DNA from: Coturnix japonica
Lineage: Eukaryota > Chordata > Aves > Galliformes > Phasianidae
NCBI RefSeq assembly: GCF_001577835.2
Contig: NC_029547.1
Coordinates: forward strand, 57,825,808 to 57,889,807
Length of the DNA: 64,000 nucleotides
Direction: 5' to 3'
This document shows, in pieces, positions 40,001 to 52,000 of the stretch. The notes beneath the pieces are model-generated. The model was not told the DNA's origin. It saw only the letters and a list, made by a program, of their open reading frames with translations, and did no database searches. The translations under genes were made by a program, and so were the position numbers. Every line of letters begins with the position of its first letter. Positions within the stretch are counted from its first letter, which is position 1.

Positions 40001-43000
40001 TTCTGGCACAGAGTATTTGTAAAGAAGTTTTAAGAAGTATGTTTGAGGAAAAAATGGCAATGAGGTTTACCTCTGCTTTTGCCTTCTTCTCAGCTGCCAT
40101 GAGCTGCACTTTGTCTCTCTGCTCTTTGGGTGCAGAGCGGTACATATCTAACAACAGCTTCATCTCCTTCTGGCTCTCCTGAGCCTTCCTGTAAAGACAG
40201 AGATAGAGGACTGTAAGAACAAAGCAGAAAAGCTACAATATCACATATTCAATAATATTCTCTCTGCATTCCACACTGCAGGTACATAGAGTCTTCTTCC
40301 ATGGCTCATTTCACTCTGGTAAATGCAAGTTGAAAGCTGCAAAGAACAGGTTCAGGCACACATGGGTTGAAAAGCCAACAGAACACAGGGTGAAGGAAGC
40401 ATGTATCCTGAAAATAAGCAATAGCTATCCATCTCTACTTTAGTACTGATCTAAGATACATGGGAACTGTTGAATCATGGCCTGAACCTCTGATTGATCA
40501 CCTGAGAACACTGAGTCAGGTGCAGGAGCACAAGTGAAGGCAATTCACTTGTGTGATCGGAAGGGGTAGAGTCTGGCTGCACCTCTCCTATACCCCACTT
40601 AAGGACTGACTGCCACTAAGGAAGGATCTCTCCCTGCAGAAAGCTCCTCATGGAGTTTCTTGTGAGCGTACAACACTGATGAGCACTTTTCATTTAAAAA
40701 AAGTTAATCTCTGATTAACTTTTCCAACGTGATGATTATGTATCAGCTTAACTTCTCTATATCCTATACAACGTATATTTACTGATCCTACATTTGGTGA
40801 GCCAGGCAGTCCAAATACATTAAAAAAATATAATGTCTTTTTTATGGAATCTTGATAAATGGGTCAGGGGGAGAACACTACCCCCTTACATGAAATGATT
40901 CCGGGACATATCTCAGGATTTCTGGGATCTCCCTGTTAGGAGTTAGCAACCATCACTGAAAAATGGGGTTCCCTACATGTGATGGGAAATATCTCTGTGG
41001 AGGACCTTCAAAATTACATTTGTGAACTGGGTAGCAATACTGAGAAGCAATATACAAAGACTCATTTGAAAGCCCAGATATGGTAAGATTCTCAGCAGGT
41101 ATGAACAACTTGATCCTACAACAGGCCCTTTCCCATCTACACCAGGTCTCTAGTATCTATACTGAAACCCCTGGTAGCCTCAGTCTGTGCTCCAGCAGGC
41201 TGCCCAATTAGTAGCTGATTTGGGAGAGACAAAGTGCATGCAGACCAGGTGCAATATTCACAAATTAGAAGAAGCAGAAATACTCCCAGTAATTAAAACC
41301 AAGAAGCCAGTTGTACAAAATCCTCAATTGGGGTCTGCAAGGTTTTCCAGAAAGCAAATGTTTAACAGTCTTATCTGGGCTGGGGTTCAATTTGCAAAAA
41401 TTGATCACCAGCCCAATCATGTCCTCCTCCAGCTATGGAGACAGCTGAAGGATAATCAAAAATTTCAAAATTACCCTAAAAAACTGAGGGTAAGAATTAT
41501 AGGTAGAATACTAATAACATAGAACCCAGTGGGTTTCATAATCCCTAATAGGAAGAAGCCCCCTCAGGTGTCTCAGGCCACAGTGCCTGAGCCACCAGAA
41601 ATAAGAGATTTGGCCGTAAGACAGTTTAAGGTGTGACAAGGGACATTAGTCCCCCCAGGGCCTCCAGATGGGACCAGAGGCCCTATGTTGAACTAACAAT
41701 TTTTTGGTCCCAAAAGAATATACAGAGTTATGGTGTTGGTTGACACAGGGGCAGAAACATCAATAATCTATGGAGATCCAACTAGATTTGATGGTGATAG
41801 AGTGATAACTGGAGGTTTTGGGGGACATCCCATCTTGCTAGAGGACACAGTCCTCTCCAGCAATGGCAGGTGGATTACACTGGGTCCCTCCCTCAGTCTG
41901 AGGGGGTGAGATATGCCCTGTCCTGTGCTGATATGGTACAGGTGGATGGGGCATGCCCTAATACAAGCTGAAGTGTTGACCCAGGATAGAAATACAGCCT
42001 GTATCTTACCTTGGAGGGCAGACCTTCCCCTCCTGGTACCTTTGAAACATCTGTATTACTCCCCGTGAGTCTTTGAGCCTCTAGGACCACCGGAAGAAAC
42101 AAAATGTCCTCAAAGCATTCCAGTGCTGCTGTCAGATCATGTGCAGCATCTGGTGATGGTCTGCATGGGACTGATGGAGCATAGGATGGACCTGCACCTC
42201 ACAACCACATGCCTCCAGTAACATCATCAAGCACTGGCCCATGGAAGAACATGAACTTTCATCAATCATCACTCGCCTAAATTGTGTCAACATGCATTGC
42301 AATGGGAAATTGTATAAGCATTGCAATGTGTTGAATTTCTGTATTAGGGAAGACTCACCCTCTAGTTAACTCAATCATTGGTTCACATGGTGAAGTGGTG
42401 GAGTGTATGGGAACTGCTGAACCTCTGATTGATCGTCTGAGGTGAGCACTGAGTCAGCTGTGGGAGCACAGGTGAAGGCAATTCACCTGTGTGATCAGAA
42501 GGGGTGGAGCCTGGCTCTACCTCTCCTACAACCCATCTAAGGACTATTACTGAGAAAGAATCTCTCTCTGGAGATTGCTCCTTGTGGAATTTCTTGCGAG
42601 TCTACAACACCAGTGAGTGCTTTTCATTTGTCCCTGATAATCTTTTCCGACACGATAATCGTACCAGTTTAACTTCTCCATATTCTTTACATCTGTATGC
42701 TTAATGATCGTACAGAAGAGACCACTGTGCCCTTCATTAGTAACATGCTGCTGTTGAGTTTTACACAATTGCAGTGACAGCTGCTTGACACAGAGTATGA
42801 AGTATGTGGTTTGGTATTCACACTTGCTTCTATTCTGAGTGAAATGTTATTATGCTGTCCAAAACATAATCTGATGGAAAGTGTTACAAACTTCTAATTT
42901 CCAGAACAAATTACCTAAGAGCTGCAAGTGATCTCATACAAACACTTGAGTTTGGGCATAACTCACAAAAGAAAGGGAGAAACAGCAAATCTTACTTGAG

Positions 43001-46000
43001 CTCAGCCTTCAACTGCTTGATCACTTCAGCCTCCTTCTTTCTTCCATCTTCATGCTTCCCTTTCTCCTTCTCTTTGGACTCTCTCTCCTTCTCAGATTCC
43101 TTCTGTTTCTGTTTTTCTCGCTCCCGCTCCTTTTCTTTTTCTTTCTCTTTCTCTCGCTCCCTCTCTTTCTCTTTTTCCTTTTCTCGTTCCCTTTCCCTCT
43201 CCCGTCTTTCGCGCTCCCGTTCCTCTTCATCTCGCCTGGCCTTAACTTCACTAGCTTCTTCAGAAGCAGCTTTAGGAGCAGACACTTGGGCAGAAGGGTC
43301 ATCGGGCTCCTGTTTGATCTCTGGAGGCTCCTCCTTTGTGTCTTCAGTGCTGGACTGGGATTGCAGAATAGCACTACCACTACGAGAACGGATCTGTCAT
43401 GGAACAGCAACAGGTAAGACAGAGAAGGAAATAAGACATCAGGTTACCAGCTAGAAACTTGTATGACAGTTATCTGCCTATCTGGTCTTCCCAAACTGCT
43501 TGCATGTTTCCTCTAACACTGTTCACAGAGCTCTATAAAGCTACAGAAGGAAGACAATTCATCTGTTAAGTGGAAAGAAGAGCATGGAACTCCATCAGAA
43601 ATGATGCTGCATCTTGCACACCATAACAGAAAAGCTGATACTAAAGGTAAAGACTGACAGCATCCACACTTTCACTAAGCGTTTTCTGCTCTTTACTGGC
43701 ATTTTGTATTTATATACCTTGCTCAAGTCAGATTGGGCCTCTCTCAGTTTGCGTTTGTATCTTAATACCTCTCCCTTCAGCTGGTGGTTATGATTCTGGA
43801 GGCTGCTGATGAGATGACGCATCTCCCGATTAATCGGGCCTAGAAAAACAGAAAAACAAATGTAACAAAACACACTTTCACTCATTTTTTTGTAGACTTT
43901 CATAGTGAGGGAGTGACAAGAGACAAAAATAGGACTATAATCATTCCACCACACAACACATTCACAGGAAAGTCATACCAGCTTCATAAGCTACAATAAG
44001 TCTCTGGAGATTTCCAGTCCTAGTTTCCCCTTTACTTTTTTCCTCCCAGCATTCCTTGAAGGAAAAATACATCTTTTTAATTTGATAAGGCTGTGACGGA
44101 GCTAATTTTCTTCATAGCAACTCATATAGCATTGTTTTAGATTTAGGAACCAAAACAGTGATGGTAACATGCAAACGTTGTGGCTACTGTTGAACTATGT
44201 CTGCATGTTGTCAAGGTCTTTCCTCTTTCTTATTATGTGCCCCCAATAAGTAAATTGGGGGTACAAAGGAAGTTGAGAGGAAACAAAGCAGATAAACCAA
44301 ACTGACCAGAGAGATACTCTATGCTATGTAGTGTTATCAATGAAAAGTGAAAAAGAAGGGAGATTTAAAACAGTTAGCCATTTTATGCTTGTGAACTGAC
44401 TTCACATCAGCATGGAGGGGTGAGGTGGGGAGGGTGAGTGACTACTTTGCATCACCTATTTTTATGCTAATCAAACTTTGTTTTGTTTGTTTGTTTGTTT
44501 TTAATCTTGAGCTGTAAGTTTTCTTGCTTTTACTCTTTTTCTCATCTACAAGGACAGGCTGAGGGAGGCTGGGACCTTACAGCTGCCTTCCAGTACCTGA
44601 AGAGGGCCTACAGGAAAGCTGGGGAGGGACTTATAAGGGCATGTAGGGAGAGAATGAGGAGAAATGGCTTTAAACTAGAACAGGAGAGAATGAGAAGAAA
44701 TGGGCTTAAACTACAACAGTGTACATTAAGACTTGATATTGGGAAGAAACTCTTTGCTATGAGGATGGTAACACACTGGAACTGGTTGCCCAGGGTTGCG
44801 GATCTCTGTGGCTGTGAGCAATCTTATCTTCTGGGAGGTGTCCCTGCCTGCAGCAGGAGGGTAGGAACTAGATGATCTTAAAGATCCCTTCCAACTCAAA
44901 CCATTCTAGCACTCAACAATCCTATGAAAATGAAACATTTTGCAACACCTAAGAGGACATCAGATAACATGGAACAGGCTTCTGAAACTTGTCAGGACAG
45001 GTACTTAAAAATGACAGAAAAAAATAAAATCATGCTAAGTGTTTTGCTGCAATGCAACCTCTAATGGGGCTGCTTTTTCTAAAAAAGAAACAAACAAACA
45101 ACAAGGAAAAAAAACCACACACAGCAGAAGAACCTCATACCTGCTTGCTCATTGGCAGCAAGTGTCTGTTCAAACTCGATCCTCAACATCTCATACTCTT
45201 TGCGGACTTGTGCCAGGGTGTCCTCTAACTGAATTACTTCTGTGCGTAGTTTCTTGTGAAGGCTGACCTCATCCCTCTGGGGAGTAAGAAGGAGATAGAA
45301 CTTGGTGCTATGACCTGGGAGTGTCTCTCACCTCATTAGCAGAAGAACAGATGAATTATTGCCAGGAAGAAATTTCCTGAGCATTCCCAGAGCCACTCAG
45401 ATCAACAGCAACAGTTAGTGGCTGACAAGGTTCTCTGGTTTAATGGAGCAGATGTACTACCTCAATTAGTTCCACCTGGCGCTGGTGTGTGGTACGAGTG
45501 CCATGAAGTAATGTACGGGCCTCATCAAGGTGTGCCTTCAGCTGCAGACTCTCATTATACAGAACAGAAAACTGTGACTGCATGCAGCGATATTCTGGAG
45601 TCTCCTTCACAGCTTCTTCCACTGCTCGTCGCAGCTCAACCTGGTCAGGAGACAAGAAGGTGTCACAGGAAGTAACATCATTTCCTTGACTATAATAGTG
45701 AATTAAGCTGCCACAAGCAACTTTTTAATGGCAACAGAAAAAATATCTTAAAACCAACAAAGAAAAAACGTAAAACCTTAACAGCACTGCTGAGAAATGG
45801 ATGTAAGATATGCTTAAGTATCGATTAAAAAAAGTCTGTGCTTTGTCTCTGCTGATACATACAAAGCTGTTTCTCTCACAGAGTCACACAGTAAGATTTC
45901 TTCACTTTCAGGTTTTGCACCAATTCATCTCAAATATACGAGTTTGGGATGCACAATAAATATTTTCAACTGATTTACTCTAAAATCATAAAGATGTAAA

Positions 46001-49000
46001 TGAATTAGGACAGAAACACAGAAAAATATGACTGTAAGTTAGAAAAAACTAAGTGCCAGTAAGAGACGCATTAACAGAAAGCAAATGAGAGAAAGCACAG
46101 AATCTGAATTTTACCACAGAAAACTTGGCAAATAGGTGTGACTTGAAGCAGTGAAACAATACACACACACACACACAATGCTCAATACTAACAAAGAGAA
46201 AAAGAAAGCTGTATGCCAAGTGGTGTTCCTCTCAAAACAAACTTACATGGATAAACAGCATTTACTAGTGCCTCATTTCTGGTGTCTCATCTCCAAAACT
46301 TAAGTATCAGCTCAGATGTTCCTACTATCAGGCTAAAGTAAGTATAAGATAAACAGAATCCAAATTTTATCTACTACAGATTCACAAATCTGTGTTATTC
46401 ACAAATTTTTGTGTTATTATCACTAAGATATAAGAAATTCGTATGTTGTTTCCTCTCTATATGTTCTACCACAAATAAAAGGTAGAAGTTAATCTATTCT
46501 TTCCAGAATCTCCTATTCAATTTCCCCAGTTCCACTCACATGGAGTTGAGGGAAGGTTAAAGAGGAGAAATAATAATGAGATATCATTAAAACATACTAA
46601 AGGAATGGAACACAACTGAGAACAGGAAATAAAAAATTAGAATTCCCACTGATGACCACACAGTGTCACCAATGCACTGAACTGCAAGCTTAAGTCAGAC
46701 AAATGTGCTTATTTTGAGTATACAGCGCAACTAGAACACATAGTTTGAGTTGGCGAGAATCCTTAAAGAGTACTTAGTTCAATGAGCCCAGCATAGTCAG
46801 GAACATAGAAACAGAAAATGGTCTGGACTGGAAGGAAGCTTCACTGTATCACTGTACACCTTGATTCAGCCATTAAGGAAAAAAAAAACAAACCACCATA
46901 TTTTTAAACTAAGAGGATAGTTTGTGTATAAGTATTACCCATTGTGTCTACAGGCTCTGGTAAAAACAAATTCTCAATTTTTCAATAAGGCCCCTTTGAA
47001 TATTTCAAGGTTGCAATAATATACTCCCAAAGCCTTATCTTCTCCAGCTCTGAACAACTCTTACTCACAGCATTTCCTCATAGGAGAGTGCTTCATTATT
47101 CTGGTCATTATCATGCCACTCCTCTAGATCCAACCTAAAAGCTTATTGTCTTTAAGGTGCTTGGAACCCCAAAGCTGGATGCAGTACTCCAAGCAGGGTT
47201 TCACAAGAGTGAACCACAGAATGACCTCTCTCAGCCAGCTAGGCATGCTTTTTATGTGGCTCAATATACAAACAGCAAGTACAGAACAGAAAAATATTAA
47301 TAAGGATTCCCAGAGATACAACACAGCATGACAGGTGGGCACAGGCCACACAAAAATCTTCATCTTCAGAAAGGTATAGACATCTCACCTTGAGTTTTTC
47401 ATTCTGTGATGTTACTTCCTGAAGATCATGGCGTAGTTCCTCTAACTCATTGAGACGATTCCCAGCAAGCTCTTTATTCTCTTCCAGCTCTGCATTCATC
47501 TCCTCAAACTGTTGGGATGTATAGTGTTAATCAAGTGATTAAGGACCAGGTAACGCTACCAAGTGACAGACCCTAATTCCCCCAGATTTGTTTCATAGCA
47601 GGGAAACTTATAAGGAAATACAATGGTTTGTCAAGGCCCCCCAGGAGATCTGTAGTAAAGGATGTTTTTAATTCTGTAACAAACCAAAATCCAACACATA
47701 AGCTCTCCTTGAATATATTCTTTCCCTTGAACAAAACCAAGGCCTTACCTTACGGGCATTAATGGTGATTGTGCCCCCATAAAGACTGCTCCCTGCTCCG
47801 TACACCTTGTAGCCTTTAGAATTTACCTGCAAAAAGGCAACATATTTCATAAATGCTTGATTAAATGCCAAGAATATACTACAGTAGCACATTCAGATTG
47901 TATATTCTGACTTCTCACAACAAAGTACACTAGGAAAAATGCCACTCAGAACTACAGCCATTTCTCTGGATGGTGCTCACCCGTTCAAGAACATCTGCCA
48001 AGTGCCGGTTAAGTCGCTGCTCTCTCTTACGGATCTTTTCAATATTCCACTGAAGGTCATCAATCATAGTCTCCAGAACAGACACTCGGGACTCTGCTGT
48101 CTCCACTTTCTCTTGCAGTTTGGAGAACTGCAGTCAAGAATATTTTAGTGACAATATTAGACAGAACCAATGATTTTTTCAGAGTGCTAAGAATTTTTTT
48201 CTTCATATTCACCATACACTGCATTCACACTCTTCATACACTTTGTGATTGTATTTTCCTATTCAGACAGCTTATTCCAAGATTAGTCTTTTAAGAAGAG
48301 AACAAGTCTGACAGCACAGCTGAAATGCCTCTACACCAATGCACATAGCGTGGGAAATAAGCAGATGAAAGCCATGGTGCAACTAGAAAACTATGGCCTA
48401 ACCGCTATCATGCAAATGCAATGGGACAAATTGCACAATTAGAGCACAACAATTATGAGCTACGAGCTTTTTACAGGCAGGGAAGGCGTGGGGGAGTTGC
48501 CCTCTATGTTTAAGAGGCAGACACACTGCAAAGTGTTGGTGCTGAGAAACAGCCACAAACAGGTTGAGAGCTTATGGGCTGAAATCAGGGACCACTCCAA
48601 TAAAGGTCTTCTGGTGGTCAGCATCTACTACAGGCCACCTGATCAAGAAGAGTCTGTTGACAAGGCCTTATTGCTTCAGCTACAAGAAGCAGCATGCTCA
48701 TAGGTTGTCATCCTGACCAGAGACTTCAACTATCCAGTTATCTACCCAGTTGCTGGCAACCTGATGGGATGCAAACAACCCAGGAGATTGCAGGAGTACA
48801 CTGAAAATAGCTTCCTGGTCCAGGCACTGGGCAGACCAACAAGAGGACAATGATTAATGAACCTGGTGCTCACCAATGCAGAAGAGATCATTAAAGGACT
48901 TAAGATTGGAGTTCATGATCTCAAGGAATATGGGACTGACAAAAAGCAAAGCCAGGTCCCTGAACTTCAGAAAAGCAAGTTATCAGCTGTTTAAATAATT

Positions 49001-52000
49001 ATTGGATAGATCTCTTGGGAGCTCTCCAGGGAAGTTGTGGACACCCTACACACATCAGGTGTGGAACTGGGTGACCTTTAAGGTCCCTTTCAACCCAAAC
49101 CACTCTATAATATTCAGTAGACTGTCCTAATTAAAAATAATTTAAAAAGGAAATAAAAATGTGGCAGAGTGCAGAAGCAGCCACCTTGCCTTACTCAAAG
49201 GTTTTTTATTGTTATTTTTAATCTTTTAAATCCTTACTATTACCTGCTCTATAAACCACCAAAGTGCCTTCAGACAAACACCGAACCAGGCCAGCATAGA
49301 CACATATGGCTACAGATGCCTCATAAAGTAAGTACTGCCAATAATCTGAGTTCCTTAATGACTGTATTCATCTTACACTTCAGGCTGTAGAACTTTCACA
49401 CACAGCCCGTAAAAAATAAGAGAGATGAAATGGCAGGAACAGCAAGTGTCACAGACAGCTTAGCATCATCTTACCACTTTTCTCTGTTTTGTTTGCTTCT
49501 AAAAATCAAATCCACGTAACTCATTAATCATCATATTCTGTCCTTCTGAGATATAACAGTCAAATCCATACTAATTATACAGAAAAATCTACATAGAAAA
49601 ACTCTTTCCATAACCTTTGTTCAGAACCTGAATTTCCATTCTTGTCCTTGCTGCCTTTCTCTAAGGCAATGAACTGCTTTGCAAACAGATTATTTTAAAT
49701 GGAAAATAATCAAGTACAGTATCCAAAACAGACCCCCCCCCCCCCCCTTTATACCTCCTGAGACATTATTCGGTGCTTCTCCTGAAGAAGATCAGCCAGC
49801 TCCTGTAGACGTCCATTCTCATGTGACAAGTAGGAATTAAGCTCCAAGACTGCTTCTTCCATCAATGAAATATCTGAGACAGGCAAAAAGAAAGAGAAGT
49901 AAATAAAGAAAGCAGCTTCTAAAACAGTAAAAGAGAAGAGTTAAAAGGAGTTTATCTTGTTAACTGCTTCTTGCTACATTTCTCCAGCAGGGGGTCCTTG
50001 AAGTAGTATCTTGTACTAACCAAGCCAAAGAGCTTTGCCATTTAACATACCACTTGTTTCTGACTGCCTGTTACCATCTCTTAATGCCAGAAACCATTTC
50101 AATCATGTCAGTATCTGCAACACAGAAACATTCTTCTATCACATCAACATCCTACTGCAGGTCAAACTCACATGCAAACCTATTTCAACACATACTAATA
50201 AACCAAACGACAAAATAAAACTGAGTACAGGCTCACAATACCACTGGCATTACTGCAACAGCCTGAGACTGCCAGCTAGGAAATGCAAGTGAGAAGTCCA
50301 GCATCAGTGCACAATATTGGTTTCATTTCCTCACTGGTAAGCCTGACAAGGTTCAATCTGTAGCCTCTCAGGTGAGCAAGCACACTACAGACAGAAACAA
50401 ACCTCTCCTCAGCCCAGCGCTGTGGGTAGAACTCTCGGCATTCAAATTCAGAGGCAGTTACCATATTCTCCTAGTACTCGCCTTTACTGGAGGTTTTGAT
50501 AAATAGGTATTATGAGAGGAAAGCAATTTTATATGAGCTTAAAGCCTAGCCATCCTTAATACTTAGAATGCAAGATCACATCTAAGATGGAATTAGACAG
50601 GGATCCTTGAGAGTCAGCCAGGGATCCACCACTTTTGGTCCTACCTCCACTATTCAGCTTGTGTGACAGCACATCCACTTTCTCCTGCAGCTTGTCATAC
50701 ATTGTCACAATCTGGGCAACAGCACGCCGAGATGACTCCACACGCTCTTGCAGCTGAGATTCTATCTCCTCACTAGTACTGCTGGCTAGGGTTGCTAGGA
50801 AGGAGAATGCTGGCTCCAACCCTTCACCTGGAAACAGAAAGAAGTGCAAAAAGTAAATACACTGGCAGAAAAACAACACCAGTCTTCATAATCAGAAAGC
50901 CTGTAACAGCCTTTAGAAAAAAAAAAAAAATCAGGAGCATCCACAACTGAAATCCATCTTTTCCACTGTCCCCAGCCACATGCTTCACCTCTTTCCCTTT
51001 CATCTTTGCGTTCCTGATTACTGTCTGAGTCTGGTTCGGGTTCTGGTACCACAAGTGCTTTTCTTTCAGACAAGAGGTCTCCAAGGCCTTGGTCCAGGTC
51101 AAAACGTTTAAGGATGATGCGGATATTTTCATCAAACTGAGAAATGAGAAAAGACAAGACAAAGGATGAATGTGTAGGTAAACAGAAGGCACAAGGAGAG
51201 CAACATTAATAAAATACACATATCACTCCAAAAGCAATGCCTCCTATTTATTTCATCTGAAACTACAACAGATAAAAAGAGCACAATGACATTATTTGAT
51301 TGAGCAAATACTCAGCTACACAACTCTATTTTTCAACACAATCATCACCATTAGCTATGCATTTTCATCAGCAACAAACAGCAGCCTGCATGCCACATGC
51401 CATGCCAGTGGAGGTTATTCACTGTTTCATAGCTGCTATGGACACCCTTGCTTCACAAGCACTTCCATGTCAGATGCCATTCTGTCAGCCTGCCCCTCTG
51501 CTGCCATCTGTCACGCAGCAACAAAACGTAACAGAATACTGTCGGGAAGGTTCAAACTTCACTGCCATACAACTAGCTTCTAATATTGTGGGCCAACAGA
51601 ATGAAATAGGAGGCATTACTTTCAGAGCAGCCCTAGCATATTACTAACTTGATTCCAGTAACGGTTGATAATCAGCAGAGAGGCATCATCAGTCGCCTGC
51701 CGACGCTCTAGCTTCTCAATGTGTTCCCGTAGCTCATCTTCAATGGCTTGCCGCTGGTCAAGCATCTCTGCTAGTTTCCGGTTCTTGGTCTGTAAGGTCC
51801 GAATGTCCAACTCCTCCTGTGCAGAAGCACATGTCAGTGGCACATTCCTCACAAACCAGTTCACTAGGTTCATCAAGGAAGAGACAACTTTGTTCCCAAA
51901 GAAGAAAAAACAAGAGGTTGAGAGGCACTATGTAAGACATACCGTTGAAGAAACGCCACCAAGCTTAATGGTCTCCACTGTGGTCCCCGAGTCTTCAACC

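Larger units (their letters stand above)
40461..42714 (+). mobile_element. Decayed endogenous LTR retroelement (ERV-like fossil), two LTRs and a shortened interior
   Basis: Two similar direct repeats of about 330 and 307 bp, beginning TGGGAACTG and ending TACA, flank about 1.6 kb. A primer-binding-site-like TGGTGAGCCAGGCAG follows the left repeat after two bases. The interior retains a retroviral-type protease signature (VDTGAETS) in plus orientation. The spacing is far shorter than a full provirus, so most gag, pol and env sequence is missing; what is left is broken many times over. The protease style suggests an ERVL-like (class III) relative, but I am not sure. LTR divergence looks substantial by eye, so it is an old insertion. 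It lies antisense in RNF20 intron 13. Confidence 0.8.
40189..42995 (-). other. RNF20: RNF20 intron 13
   Basis: 2.8 kb, mostly the LTR fossil at 40461-42714. The flanks are short unique sequence. Confidence 0.9.
43840..45140 (-). other. RNF20: RNF20 intron 11
   Basis: 1.3 kb with the CR1 at 44555-44930 and a TTTG run. The rest is unassigned. Confidence 0.9.
45641..47388 (-). other. RNF20: RNF20 intron 9
   Basis: 1.75 kb with a CR1 piece (46985-47275) and an (AC)n run (46161-46177). The rest is AT-rich and unassigned. Confidence 0.9.
48128..49754 (-). other. RNF20: RNF20 intron 6
   Basis: About half is the CR1 at 48298-49112. The 15-base G run lies at its 5' end. The rest (49113-49732) is unique AT-rich sequence. 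Confidence 0.9.

Noticed and set aside
41187-41522. Possible independent gene in RNF20 intron 13
   Set aside because: It lies between the two LTR-like repeats and belongs to the decayed retroelement.
42992-43454. Alternative open frames overlapping RNF20 exon 13 on both strands
   Set aside because: They are artefacts of purine-only codons. The frame matching RNF20 explains the sequence.
48455-48703. Possible small gene with an LWAEIRD motif
   Set aside because: It is part of the CR1 ORF2 endonuclease segment.
51296-51647. Open frames at 51296-51583 and 51300-51647
   Set aside because: They lie inside the mariner element in the wrong orientation and carry no transposase similarity.
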